Shown in pieces: positions 5,680 through 12,630 of a stretch of 12,630 nt of DNA. A model generated the notes under the pieces. That model was given only the letters and a program-made list of their open reading frames with translations, ran no database searches and was not told the origin of the DNA. The DNA lies in NCBI GenBank assembly GCA_003648455.1, contig QMPG01000057.1, forward strand, positions 1 to 12,630. The letters run 5' to 3'. Position 1 is the first letter of the stretch. Each line of letters begins with the position of its first letter. The position numbers and the translations under genes were made by a program. Source of the stretch: Bacteroidota bacterium. GTDB taxonomy: Bacteria; Bacteroidota; Bacteroidia; Bacteroidales; B39-G9.

Positions 5680-8343
5680 ATGCTTAAAAAAATTCTAATC
5701 CTTTCAACACTAATCTTGTTCTTTGTTAACAGCTTCTCACAAAGTCTTAATATTTACAACGATATTTCGGAAAAACAAAGTGTTGTTGAATATTCAGATA
5801 CTGAATTAAACAGTATTAACAATAAAATTATTAAACAGTTATCACAAAGCATTCCAAGCCCGTTGCAAGATACAAAGCTGAGTTTTTCTTATTTGTTAGG
5901 CTCGTCAATAAATCAAAAAGTCACTAAAATTTTATTAAAAGCTGACATTTCGAAAATAAAACTTGTGGGAACATTTCAGTATAAAGGTTTTATTATTAAC
6001 GATGTTCTTTATCCAAATAAGATTGATTTTAAATTTAAATGGATTGATAAAAACGAAAACCTTATTAAAAGCAAAACTCTTTCTGATGTTGTTTTTAAAT
6101 CGGGCAAAAAGATTGTTAATCTTTCATTTATTGATACAAACAATGTAAAAGGTTCTAAGATTGAAATTTCAGACATTAGTCTTGTTTTTGATGAAAACAA
6201 TGAAGAAAAATTTAATCTAAAACTTAACACAATTGATTCGTATTATGATTCTGATGTGAGAATAAAAATTGCCAATCAAAACTTAGATAAGATTAATCTT
6301 GATAGTTTAAATTTATTAAATGATTATTTAAGATTAATTGATGAGACACATCAAACAATAAAAAATATTAAATCACTCCGTCTTGTTTCAAAATTATCGT
6401 TGCAAACAAACGACCCAATTACTTTAATGTCAAAGCTTTCGAAACTTAAGCTACGCAATGAGAAACTTAAAAAAGATATTCAGCATGTTTTAAAAAACAT
6501 GCACGAAGCTTATTATAAAAAAGGAGTTTATTATTTAAGTGTTAAAAATCCGCTTGAAGCCGAAAAATATTTCAACAAATCGCTTGAAGTGAAAAAAAAC
6601 TATCCTCCTTCTCTTTATCAATTAGCTAAGATTGATTTTGGCAATAAGAAATATGAGAAATCACTTACAACCTTAAGCATGGTGCTTAATACTCTAAAGC
6701 CAAAAACCGACACACGTTATGACTGTGTTAAACTAAGCGAAGAAATTATTAAAATTTATATTGCTGATGCTAAACAATTAACTGATGACAAGGATTTTGA
6801 AAACGCTTTTAGGGTGCTCGAAAAATGCACTAATATCTGCGACAGCATAAATGGGTTAAATTGCACCAAACCAATTGAAATTGAATATAAGCACGCACAC
6901 CATGGGAAATATCAAAACATTATTGATGAAACAGAAATTAAAATTAGTAATGGTGATTTAAGTCAAGCTGAAAAACTAATTGATTCGGCTCAGGTATATC
7001 AAAAAAATTACAGAAAATATATTATTAACGACGAAGCTCTGTTTATTGTTTATAATAAACTTTATGATGCTTATTATGCACAAGGAAGCTCATTGAATAA
7101 AGAAAAAAAGTATGAAGAAGCATTCAATAATTTGAAAAAATCAAAAGTTATTTGTACTGACTATTATGCTGTTGAATGTTCAGAAGGTTTATCTGTTCAA
7201 ATAGAAATATCTGTAAAAGGAATTTATAAGAATATGATTTTAAGTGCACAACAAATTTTTGACAGCAATGATGTTGACAGCGCATACCAAATAATTCAAA
7301 AAGCAGAAAAGTACCGCGCATTTTATAATCTTGACAAAGACGATCATTTTGATATACTTCTTGCAAAAATTAATCATAAGCAGTATTTGAACTTAATAGC
7401 TCAGGGCATAAAATTTTATGAGAATGAAAAGTCTGAAAAAGCATTAAACAATTTTAAACAAGCTCAAAAAATTGAAGAGAAATATTCGTATGAACATAAC
7501 AAATCTCTTGATACATTAATACACAAATCTGCTCGAATGCTGCTGCTTCACAGGATTAGACAAGGTGAAAAAGAAGTTCTTAAAAACAATCTGTTTGAGG
7601 CTCGCAAATTTTCGTCAACAGCAAAAACAATTCAGGAAAACTATAAGGTTGAGAACGATACTATTATTCAACAGCGGTTTGAAGAACTGAACAATAAAAT
7701 ATTCTCTAAAGACTGTAAAAACTCTCAGTTGAAATATAATGTGCAGTTTAACTCTGCTTTACATTTTATTGAAAAGAAAAATTTTATTGAAGCTGATAAT
7801 GCTCTTAACAAAGCAATAAAAATATCGAATGAAAATTCTGTTTGTCATATAATTACAATAAATGCACTTAATAAAAAACAGGAAATTTCTCCGGTAATAA
7901 AATATCAAAAAATGATGCTTGGTATTGATAAATTAATTGATGAAAACAGTTACCAAGGTGCGATTAAAGAATATCTTACAGCCGAAAAATTTTTTGCTGA
8001 AAACAATATTTCAAAATTTGGTTTAGAAATCGAAACATTATTCAATTTTATTAAAAATAACGAGACATTAAATTTTGTGAACTTTGCTGTTAAATATTAT
8101 ACAAACAACAATAATTATGATAATGCTTTAATATTGTTAAATAATTTATCTGCAAAGGGATATGAACGCAGTTGGGCAAAAAACAATCAAACATTACTTG
8201 GCACACAACTTGCAATTCGTGATTTTAATGCTAAACCGGAAGCAAACTATAAAACAAAACTTATAAAATATACCAAAAACAATAAATGGTATAACAGTCT
8301 TAAAAAAGCTTATATAAAGCAATGGAAAAACTTGAAGAAATAA
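5680..8343 (+). CDS. Exported TPR-like helical repeat protein (887 aa)
   Basis: An exported 887-residue protein. MLKKILILSTLILFFVNSFS is a signal peptide with probable cleavage before Gln21. Residues about 22-200 look beta-rich and match nothing I recognise. From about 270 the protein is a helical repeat region: a canonical TPR-like stretch (YYKKGVYYL..KNPLEAEKYFNKSL, about 277-307), then related units beginning near 361, 415, 465, 519, 572, 625, 690 and 746. The spacing is mostly 50-56 residues rather than the usual 34. Shared features are G/A.....n.y.eA...l..A..i...Y, for example QGSSLNKEKKYEEAFNNL. The last about 60 residues (LGTQLAIRDFNAKPE onward) are basic and may be a separate conserved tail. 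There is no type IX secretion tail or membrane anchor, so a periplasmic scaffolding role is likely. It is monocistronic, with its own promoter candidate and a terminator 12 bp past the stop. Confidence 0.85.
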   Translation: MLKKILILSTLILFFVNSFSQSLNIYNDISEKQSVVEYSDTELNSINNKIIKQLSQSIPSPLQDTKLSFSYLLGSSINQKVTKILLKADISKIKLVGTFQYKGFIINDVLYPNKIDFKFKWIDKNENLIKSKTLSDVVFKSGKKIVNLSFIDTNNVKGSKIEISDISLVFDENNEEKFNLKLNTIDSYYDSDVRIKIANQNLDKINLDSLNLLNDYLRLIDETHQTIKNIKSLRLVSKLSLQTNDPITLMSKLSKLKLRNEKLKKDIQHVLKNMHEAYYKKGVYYLSVKNPLEAEKYFNKSLEVKKNYPPSLYQLAKIDFGNKKYEKSLTTLSMVLNTLKPKTDTRYDCVKLSEEIIKIYIADAKQLTDDKDFENAFRVLEKCTNICDSINGLNCTKPIEIEYKHAHHGKYQNIIDETEIKISNGDLSQAEKLIDSAQVYQKNYRKYIINDEALFIVYNKLYDAYYAQGSSLNKEKKYEEAFNNLKKSKVICTDYYAVECSEGLSVQIEISVKGIYKNMILSAQQIFDSNDVDSAYQIIQKAEKYRAFYNLDKDDHFDILLAKINHKQYLNLIAQGIKFYENEKSEKALNNFKQAQKIEEKYSYEHNKSLDTLIHKSARMLLLHRIRQGEKEVLKNNLFEARKFSSTAKTIQENYKVENDTIIQQRFEELNNKIFSKDCKNSQLKYNVQFNSALHFIEKKNFIEADNALNKAIKISNENSVCHIITINALNKKQEISPVIKYQKMMLGIDKLIDENSYQGAIKEYLTAEKFFAENNISKFGLEIETLFNFIKNNETLNFVNFAVKYYTNNNNYDNALILLNNLSAKGYERSWAKNNQTLLGTQLAIRDFNAKPEANYKTKLIKYTKNNKWYNSLKKAYIKQWKNLKK

Positions 8344-8354
8344 AAATAAATTAA

Positions 8355-8389
8355 AAAAGAGAGTGAAATAAAAAATTTCACTCTCTTTT
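8355..8389. terminator. Bidirectional intrinsic terminator
   Basis: AAAAGAGAGTGAAAT (8355-8369) pairs perfectly with ATTTCACTCTCTTTT (8375-8389), a 15-bp stem with an AAAAA loop. It has T-runs on both strands. It lies between the convergent genes ending at 8343 (plus) and 8424 (minus), so it can stop transcription from both sides. Confidence 0.93.
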
Positions 8390-8423
8390 CTTATACAATT
8401 CATTTGTCTCTTTTATGAATTAG

Positions 8424-9740
8424 TTACTTTTTTATTAAAGTATAATTCTTTTCAATTTTTTCTAATTTCCAATCCTTATTCAATTCAAGATTCCAACCAT
8501 CTCCTTTAATTATTTTCTTAGAAATTTTTGTCGGTTTAGAAACTGTAACCTTGTCCCAGTTATTACTTAATAAAGCACCATTTTCAACCGTTAACACCCC
8601 CCAATTATCAGTAACTCTTAAGTTTGGATAAACTGTTCCTAAATCATTCAAAGGCATAATATTGCTTGGATTATAACCAATATTCATATTTTCAAATTGA
8701 ATTACCAGAACAGGGCTTTGTTGAAATTTTAATTCATATTCTGCAATTAAGCTCTTTCGTTTATTGTCTCTAATAATTTCAAATTCAGATATTTTTTTAT
8801 AAGAATAATCCATTCTTGTTTTTCGTACATACTCTTTTAAATTTAATGGTTTTTTAACATTAAAAAAAGCCATTATAAAGTCAGTCAAATTAGTTTTTTT
8901 TGACACTTTTTTATTCCAGTTTCTATCTTTTAAATTCATTAAATAACCATAAACAGGGATAGTTCTGTATGCAAAAGACTTAACAAATGTCGGGTTATTA
9001 TAAAAATTATTAATTGCTTCAATGTAATGTTTTTTAAGATTCTCATCAGTCCGCTTGCTTAAAATAGAGCCGGTATATTCTGCCAATCCTTCTTTTAGTT
9101 CTAATGTGTTTTCAATTTCTTTTGCTCCGTCATAAATCTCATACCTGTAATTTCGAAACTGCAAAGCATTTTCAATATGTTTATTTCTAATTAATTCATC
9201 ATCTGAAAGTAGAGCTTTTTTTAATGCTTCCAATTCAAGTTTTATATATATTCTACCGTCTAAATAATCTAAATGATTGCTTTGTTTTTCCAACAAATTT
9301 GCAAATCCAACTTCAGGCTGAATTCTATGGAATAATTCGTGTGTTAACAAATTTAGTCTTTCATTATAATTTTTAGGCAAAGGCAACATTACCATTGTCC
9401 ATATTTTACCGTTCCAATCAAAAGCTGTGTTTGCTATATTTATTTCTTTTGGCAAAATTCCAACATAAACCTCTCCCCTTTTCGACAAAATTCCTTTATT
9501 ATCTTTTTCATTAGCTATAATTATTCTATTGTTTTTATCAACAAAAAAGAGAGAACCGTAAAGTTGATGATTCCAGAGTTCCCCGTCTTCCTTATATAAG
9601 TATTCTTTTAAATCTTTAAAAACTTCTTCGTATTTTTTTAAGTCACTTTTACTGATTTCTACAGCATTGTTTGTTGTAGAATTACAACTCAATAAAAAAA
9701 TTGTAATAATTAAAATTATAATTTTCTTAATATTTTTCAT
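8424..9740 (-). CDS. Lipoprotein with putative zinc metallopeptidase (gluzincin-like) domain
   Basis: A predicted lipoprotein of about 438 residues. I place the start at the ATG at 9740 rather than an upstream TTG at 9773, because MKNIKKIIILIITIFLLSC then forms a clean lipoprotein signal with Cys19 as the lipidated residue. NLLTHELFHR carries an HExxH zinc motif (H134, E135, H138). ELKEGLAEYTG lies about 80 residues later; the EGxAEY motif typical of peptidase-MA-like gluzincins suggests E217 as third ligand. The C-terminal third (from about 330) is beta-rich and has no known motif. It probably acts at the periplasmic face of the envelope; the substrate is unknown. It is the last gene of a same-strand cluster with the CPBP protease (98-bp gap), ending at the 8355-8389 terminator. 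The peptidase call rests on motifs only. Confidence 0.8.
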   Translation of the reverse strand: MKNIKKIIILIITIFLLSCNSTTNNAVEISKSDLKKYEEVFKDLKEYLYKEDGELWNHQLYGSLFFVDKNNRIIIANEKDNKGILSKRGEVYVGILPKEINIANTAFDWNGKIWTMVMLPLPKNYNERLNLLTHELFHRIQPEVGFANLLEKQSNHLDYLDGRIYIKLELEALKKALLSDDELIRNKHIENALQFRNYRYEIYDGAKEIENTLELKEGLAEYTGSILSKRTDENLKKHYIEAINNFYNNPTFVKSFAYRTIPVYGYLMNLKDRNWNKKVSKKTNLTDFIMAFFNVKKPLNLKEYVRKTRMDYSYKKISEFEIIRDNKRKSLIAEYELKFQQSPVLVIQFENMNIGYNPSNIMPLNDLGTVYPNLRVTDNWGVLTVENGALLSNNWDKVTVSKPTKISKKIIKGDGWNLELNKDWKLEKIEKNYTLIKK

Positions 9741-9838
9741 CTTATATCTTTTTTTATTTGTTAATGATGACAAACAAGCACATAAGCAATATGTATTGTT
9801 TTCATGCTTTAAGTTTGAAAATTAAATCCGGTTATACC

Positions 9839-10582
9839 TTAATCAATAATTGCCTCTAAAATTAAAGGCATTGAACCTACTATATTTACTAGAACATGAA
9901 TGATAATTGGTGTTATTAAACTATTTGTTTTTTCTCTGTAATACGCAGCCAAAAGTCCTATTACAGTAGTATTAAATACAATAAAACACACAAACCATTG
10001 TCCCATTCCTGCCTTTAATAATGATAAATGCATAGCTCCAAAAAATAATCCCGAAACAATTACAGGAAGACTTAGTTTAAGAAATTTAATTGATTTAAGA
10101 TGCTGCATAAATCCCTGAAGCAAACCACGCACAAAAACTTCTTCACATATACTTGACCATACCCAAACCGTAATAATCATTTGAATAATTGATTGTTCAG
10201 GAAAAGAACTAGTGTTTTCGACAGGAAAAAAATGACTTAATAAACCCATAAAAATTGTTCCTCCAATAAGCATACTTGCAATAAAAATTCCTAATGAAAC
10301 AAATATAAGTTTTGTGTATTTCACATTTCTAGGAAGCGTAAAACCATAGTTTGTGAGTTTACCTTTGTTTAAGATTAAAATAAAAGCTATTGAGAACAAC
10401 AACATAAAAAATTTCCCGATTGTATTTTTTGTATAAAAATTAAGCTCTACATAATTACTTATTATTGTTTTAAAAAATTGTGCGGAAATTTTAGTTAAAT
10501 ACAAAACCAATAAACCTAATGCAATTGTTGATACTATTGTAAGTAATGAGTTGCTTTTAATTTTTTGAATAATATTTTCCAT
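9839..10582 (-). CDS. CPBP-family intramembrane glutamic protease
   Basis: A 247-residue multi-pass membrane protein of the CPBP (CAAX protease / bacteriocin-processing; Rce1-like, formerly Abi) family. The conserved motifs are in order: CEEVFVRGLLQG (E147, E148, R152), FFGAMHLS (F181, H185), and HVLVNIVG (H229, N233). Hydrophobic segments are seen at about 13-31, 55-71, 91-115, 134-146, 171-187, 196-213 and 222-243. By family knowledge it cleaves within or next to the membrane; in bacteria the substrates are mostly unknown, with roles in bacteriocin immunity and membrane-protein processing. It starts 32 bp after the regulator gene on the same strand, so co-transcription is likely. All catalytic residues are intact. 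Confidence 0.93.
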   Translation of the reverse strand: MENIIQKIKSNSLLTIVSTIALGLLVLYLTKISAQFFKTIISNYVELNFYTKNTIGKFFMLLFSIAFILILNKGKLTNYGFTLPRNVKYTKLIFVSLGIFIASMLIGGTIFMGLLSHFFPVENTSSFPEQSIIQMIITVWVWSSICEEVFVRGLLQGFMQHLKSIKFLKLSLPVIVSGLFFGAMHLSLLKAGMGQWFVCFIVFNTTVIGLLAAYYREKTNSLITPIIIHVLVNIVGSMPLILEAIID

Positions 10583-10614
10583 AATTGTTTAATTTATAGT
10601 TAATTATTTATTTT

Positions 10615-11460
10615 TTATTTTTGACTGAATAATTTATCAAAACCAGGCACTTCGCTATTAAAGAAAAAACGTTGATTTTCGAGCAATTTTTTAACCTCTT
10701 CTTCAAAATTCGGCTTGTTTACTTTCGACATAATTTTCAACATGGTTTGCTCTCGCATAAAACCCGCATATAGCATACACGACATATACAAATTATTGCT
10801 CCATGTTGCTTGTTTTATCTGAGTTAAATCATTATTCATTAATGAAATCAGGTGTTCTTCTCCATCAATTATAAGGTTTAATTGTTGACTTTTCCAGTAT
10901 TCCATAACTTTACTGCCCATTTCTGCATAAGCTACATTTGCACCTTTTATTTCTGTTGGCTCATATACCTGGATAAAAACTTCAACACCGCGACTAATTG
11001 CTTCGTTAATTGAATCAATTACTTTTTCCAATGTTTTGGGAAAAGCATCAATTACTGCAACTACCTTGCATTTTTTCATCATTATATTGAAACGCTCAAA
11101 GGCTAAAGAAACAGACTCTATTGTATAAGTTCTCTCGTCGAAACTATCTTTATCAATATTTCTAAGTAATTCTTTAGTAGAATTGGTCTTATCAATAATA
11201 TTTTTTTCATATTGATTAAAAAATTCATCGGGAGAAATGGCTTTGCAGTGCTTCTTATTATTGTCTTCGAACATCACAGCACCCTTTTTTGCAAGTGAAT
11301 CTAATGCCTTATAAACATTTGCTGTAGGTTTGTTTAACTGCCTGCCAATTTTATAAGCAGTCATTGGTAAATTAGAAAGCAAATGAAAATACACTTCAGC
11401 CTCAAGATTATTAAAACCTAATTGCATCAAATTCTCAATGCTCTTATTCTTTATTTCCAT
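10615..11460 (-). CDS. TrmB-family transcriptional regulator
   Basis: A 281-residue DNA-binding regulator. The N-terminal winged helix (about 8-75) starts with LMQLGFNNLEAEVYFHLL and includes the recognition region LNKPTANVYKALDSLAKKG and the wing GAVMFEDNNKKHCKAI. A short helical linker (about 80-105) follows, then a C-terminal phospholipase-D-like sensor domain (about 110-245: VVAVIDAF, AISRGVEVFIQVY, LNLIIDGEEHLISLM). TrmB proteins are best known in Archaea as sugar-sensing regulators, but this architecture also occurs in bacteria. It lies first in a same-strand cluster with the CPBP protease (32 bp) and the metallopeptidase lipoprotein, and it is divergent from an SDR gene, suggesting it controls one or both sides. 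The inducer cannot be told from sequence. Confidence 0.9.
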   Translation of the reverse strand: MEIKNKSIENLMQLGFNNLEAEVYFHLLSNLPMTAYKIGRQLNKPTANVYKALDSLAKKGAVMFEDNNKKHCKAISPDEFFNQYEKNIIDKTNSTKELLRNIDKDSFDERTYTIESVSLAFERFNIMMKKCKVVAVIDAFPKTLEKVIDSINEAISRGVEVFIQVYEPTEIKGANVAYAEMGSKVMEYWKSQQLNLIIDGEEHLISLMNNDLTQIKQATWSNNLYMSCMLYAGFMREQTMLKIMSKVNKPNFEEEVKKLLENQRFFFNSEVPGFDKLFSQK

Positions 11461-11482
11461 AGATTGATAATTAATTATTAAA

Positions 11483-11500
11483 ATTATATTACAATATAAT
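11483..11500. promoter_or_regulatory. 18-bp palindrome, candidate operator for the TrmB-type regulator
   Basis: ATTATATT (11483-11490) and AATATAAT (11493-11500) form a perfect inverted repeat around AC. It sits 23 bp upstream of the regulator start and within the 186-bp divergent promoter region shared with the SDR gene, where an autoregulatory site would be expected. The sequence is very AT-rich, so chance is a real alternative. Confidence 0.4.
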
Positions 11501-11560
11501 ATTTTACTACTAATAAAAAAAATATTAATTGAAATTTTATTATAACTATTAAATAATTAA

Positions 11561-11568
11561 TAAATTTG
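11561..11568 (+). promoter_or_regulatory. Candidate -7 element for the SDR gene
   Basis: TAAATTTG matches the Bacteroidota -7 consensus TAnnTTTG exactly, about 79 bp before the SDR start codon. I do not see a good TTTG at the expected -33 distance, so this is only half a promoter. Confidence 0.3.
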
Positions 11569-11646
11569 ATTATTATTAAATAAGTTATGGATTTACAGTA
11601 ACAGCTTAAAAATTAAATAATTAAGAAAGAAAAAGATAATGAAATC

Positions 11647-12342
11647 ATGATAGAATTGAAAGGAAAAACAGCTCTAATAACAGGCTCAAGCCGAGGCATT
11701 GGACAACAAATTGCAATTGGGCTTGCCAAATTGGGGTGCAATATTATTGTTCATGGACGAAAAAAAGAAAGTTGCAAAAACACCATTCAAATACTTAAAA
11801 AATATTCAGTAAAAACACATTGTGTTTATGGCGAATTATCTGACAAAAAACAAGTTGATGATTTGATTATTCAAGTAAAAAAATTAAATATTAATATTGA
11901 TATTTTATATAACAATGCCGGCATAATGAAAACTTATCACCCAAACATCTGGGAACACACTCGCGAAGAGTGGTTAGAGACTTTTAAAGTAAATGTTTTT
12001 GCTGTGTATGACTTATGCAGTGCATTTATTCCTGATATGATAAAAAATGGATTTGGTCGTGTTGTTAACTTAACTTCAGGTATTAGTGGCGAGCCTGAAT
12101 TAGCTCCTTATGGAGCATCTAAATGGGCAGTTAATAAATTAACCGAAGACATTGCTGTTAAACTTGAAAACACCGGCGTTAGAATTAACACACTTGACCC
12201 CACTTGGTTGCAAACTGATTTAGGCGGTGAAAATGCCGACAATCCCGTTGAAGCAGTTTTACCCGGTGCCCTTGCTCCTGCCTTAATTGAAGATGACGGA
12301 CCTAATGGTAAATCATTCTCTGCACTAAATAATAATGTTTAA
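11647..12342 (+). CDS. Short-chain dehydrogenase/reductase (SDR) oxidoreductase
   Basis: A classical SDR of 231 residues, NAD(P)(H)-dependent and cytosolic. The dinucleotide-binding motif TGSSRGIG is at 12-19, NNAG at 89-92, and the catalytic tetrad is probably N116, S144, Y155 and K159 (YGASK). Ser144 is 11 residues before Tyr155 rather than the usual 13, implying a two-residue-shorter active-site loop. The basic residues HGRKK after the second strand favour NADP(H). The C-terminus (VLPGALAPALIEDDGPNGKSFSAL) is typical for the family. The ATG at 11647 is used; an ATG at 11640 meets a stop after three codons. It is divergent from the TrmB-type regulator, which may control it. The substrate cannot be assigned. 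No terminator hairpin is apparent after the stop. Confidence 0.93.
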   Translation: MIELKGKTALITGSSRGIGQQIAIGLAKLGCNIIVHGRKKESCKNTIQILKKYSVKTHCVYGELSDKKQVDDLIIQVKKLNINIDILYNNAGIMKTYHPNIWEHTREEWLETFKVNVFAVYDLCSAFIPDMIKNGFGRVVNLTSGISGEPELAPYGASKWAVNKLTEDIAVKLENTGVRINTLDPTWLQTDLGGENADNPVEAVLPGALAPALIEDDGPNGKSFSALNNNV

Positions 12343-12399
12343 TTTTTTTAATAACCCTTGCATTGTTAATATCTATTCAATAAGTAGTTGCTTAATTTA

Positions 12400-12430
12400 T
12401 TTGACAACTTATTTATAATTAATAATTTTG
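12400..12430 (+). promoter_or_regulatory. Bacteroidota-type promoter for the terminal ORF
   Basis: TTTG (12400-12403), a 19-bp spacer, then TAATTTTG (12423-12430) fit the -33/-7 consensus TTTG-N19-21-TAnnTTTG with no mismatch. Predicted transcription starts near 12437, leaving a leader of about 75 bases before the ATG at 12513. Confidence 0.6.
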
Positions 12431-12512
12431 ATAATTAGATTATTGAAATAAAATTTATGGTTAAACAAACATCTAGTTTGAATAATGAAAATTATTAATT
12501 ATTACTAAATAA

Positions 12513-12630
12513 ATGAGAACAGCATTTTCGAGAAGACATAAAAAATTAATTGAAAAAGATAAACTGCGTTTACCGTTAAATGTAAATCAAAAAACGAAGC
12601 TTTTGTATTTACTTCAAGAATATAATGAAA
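12513..12630 (+). CDS. N-terminus of an unidentified protein, cut by the window end
   Basis: An ATG at 12513 opens a frame that stays open to the end (39 codons). The protein begins MRTAFSRRHKKLIEKDKLRL and is basic, then turns helical (NQKTKLLYLLQEYNE). A good promoter match 82 bp upstream supports it as a real gene. The FSRRHK-type opening loosely recalls AbiJ N-terminal domains of abortive-infection proteins, but 39 residues are too few to claim this. Function unknown. Confidence 0.55.
   Translation, partial: MRTAFSRRHKKLIEKDKLRLPLNVNQKTKLLYLLQEYNE

Overview
The window is low-GC DNA, probably from a Bacteroidota (Bacteroidales-like) genome. Evidence for this: an ECF sigma / FecR anti-sigma pair of the Bacteroidota type (with a DUF4974-like C-terminus), a CarboxypepD_reg-like surface protein, a lack of Shine-Dalgarno sequences, promoter-like TTTG-N(19-20)-TAnnTTTG patterns, and dispersed hairpin repeats in the gaps. 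The assignment is inference from gene content and style; no rRNA or marker gene is present.

Layout. Positions 1-207 are non-coding and rich in small hairpins. Next, on the minus strand, come FecR (208-1233), the sigma factor (1294-1839) and a CarboxypepD_reg-like secreted protein (1983-3290); a hairpin at 1945-1976 separates the last from the sigma gene. The gap 3291-3854 holds a palindromic MITE-like element flanked by 9-bp direct repeats, further hairpins, and the terminator of the next gene. 3855-5078 (minus) encodes a fusion of the citrate lyase acyl carrier protein (CitD) with the citryl-CoA lyase subunit (CitE), with no other citrate lyase gene in view. 5085-5679 carries a tandem array with an exact 168-bp period; its core recurs inverted at about 1257-1293. 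5680-8343 (plus) encodes an exported 887-residue helical-repeat protein. A 15-bp bidirectional terminator hairpin at 8355-8389 lies between it and a convergent minus-strand cluster: TrmB-type regulator (10615-11460), CPBP intramembrane protease (9839-10582) and a putative HExxH metallopeptidase lipoprotein (8424-9740). Divergent from the regulator is an SDR oxidoreductase (11647-12342). A new ORF begins at 12513 behind a good promoter match and runs off the end.

How the genes work together. The sigma/FecR pair is a surface-signalling module whose usual TonB receptor is not visible; it may lie beyond position 1. The regulator and the two proteases look like one transcription unit with a possible envelope role, and an 18-bp palindrome in front of the regulator is a candidate operator. 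The CitD-CitE protein implies acyl-CoA lyase chemistry, but its partners must be elsewhere. I found no CRISPR array, phage, transposase or RNA gene, and no clear multi-gene defence or biosynthetic system. The most unusual items are the lone CitD-CitE fusion, the two-protease cluster, the roughly 53-residue-period repeat protein and the repeat elements.
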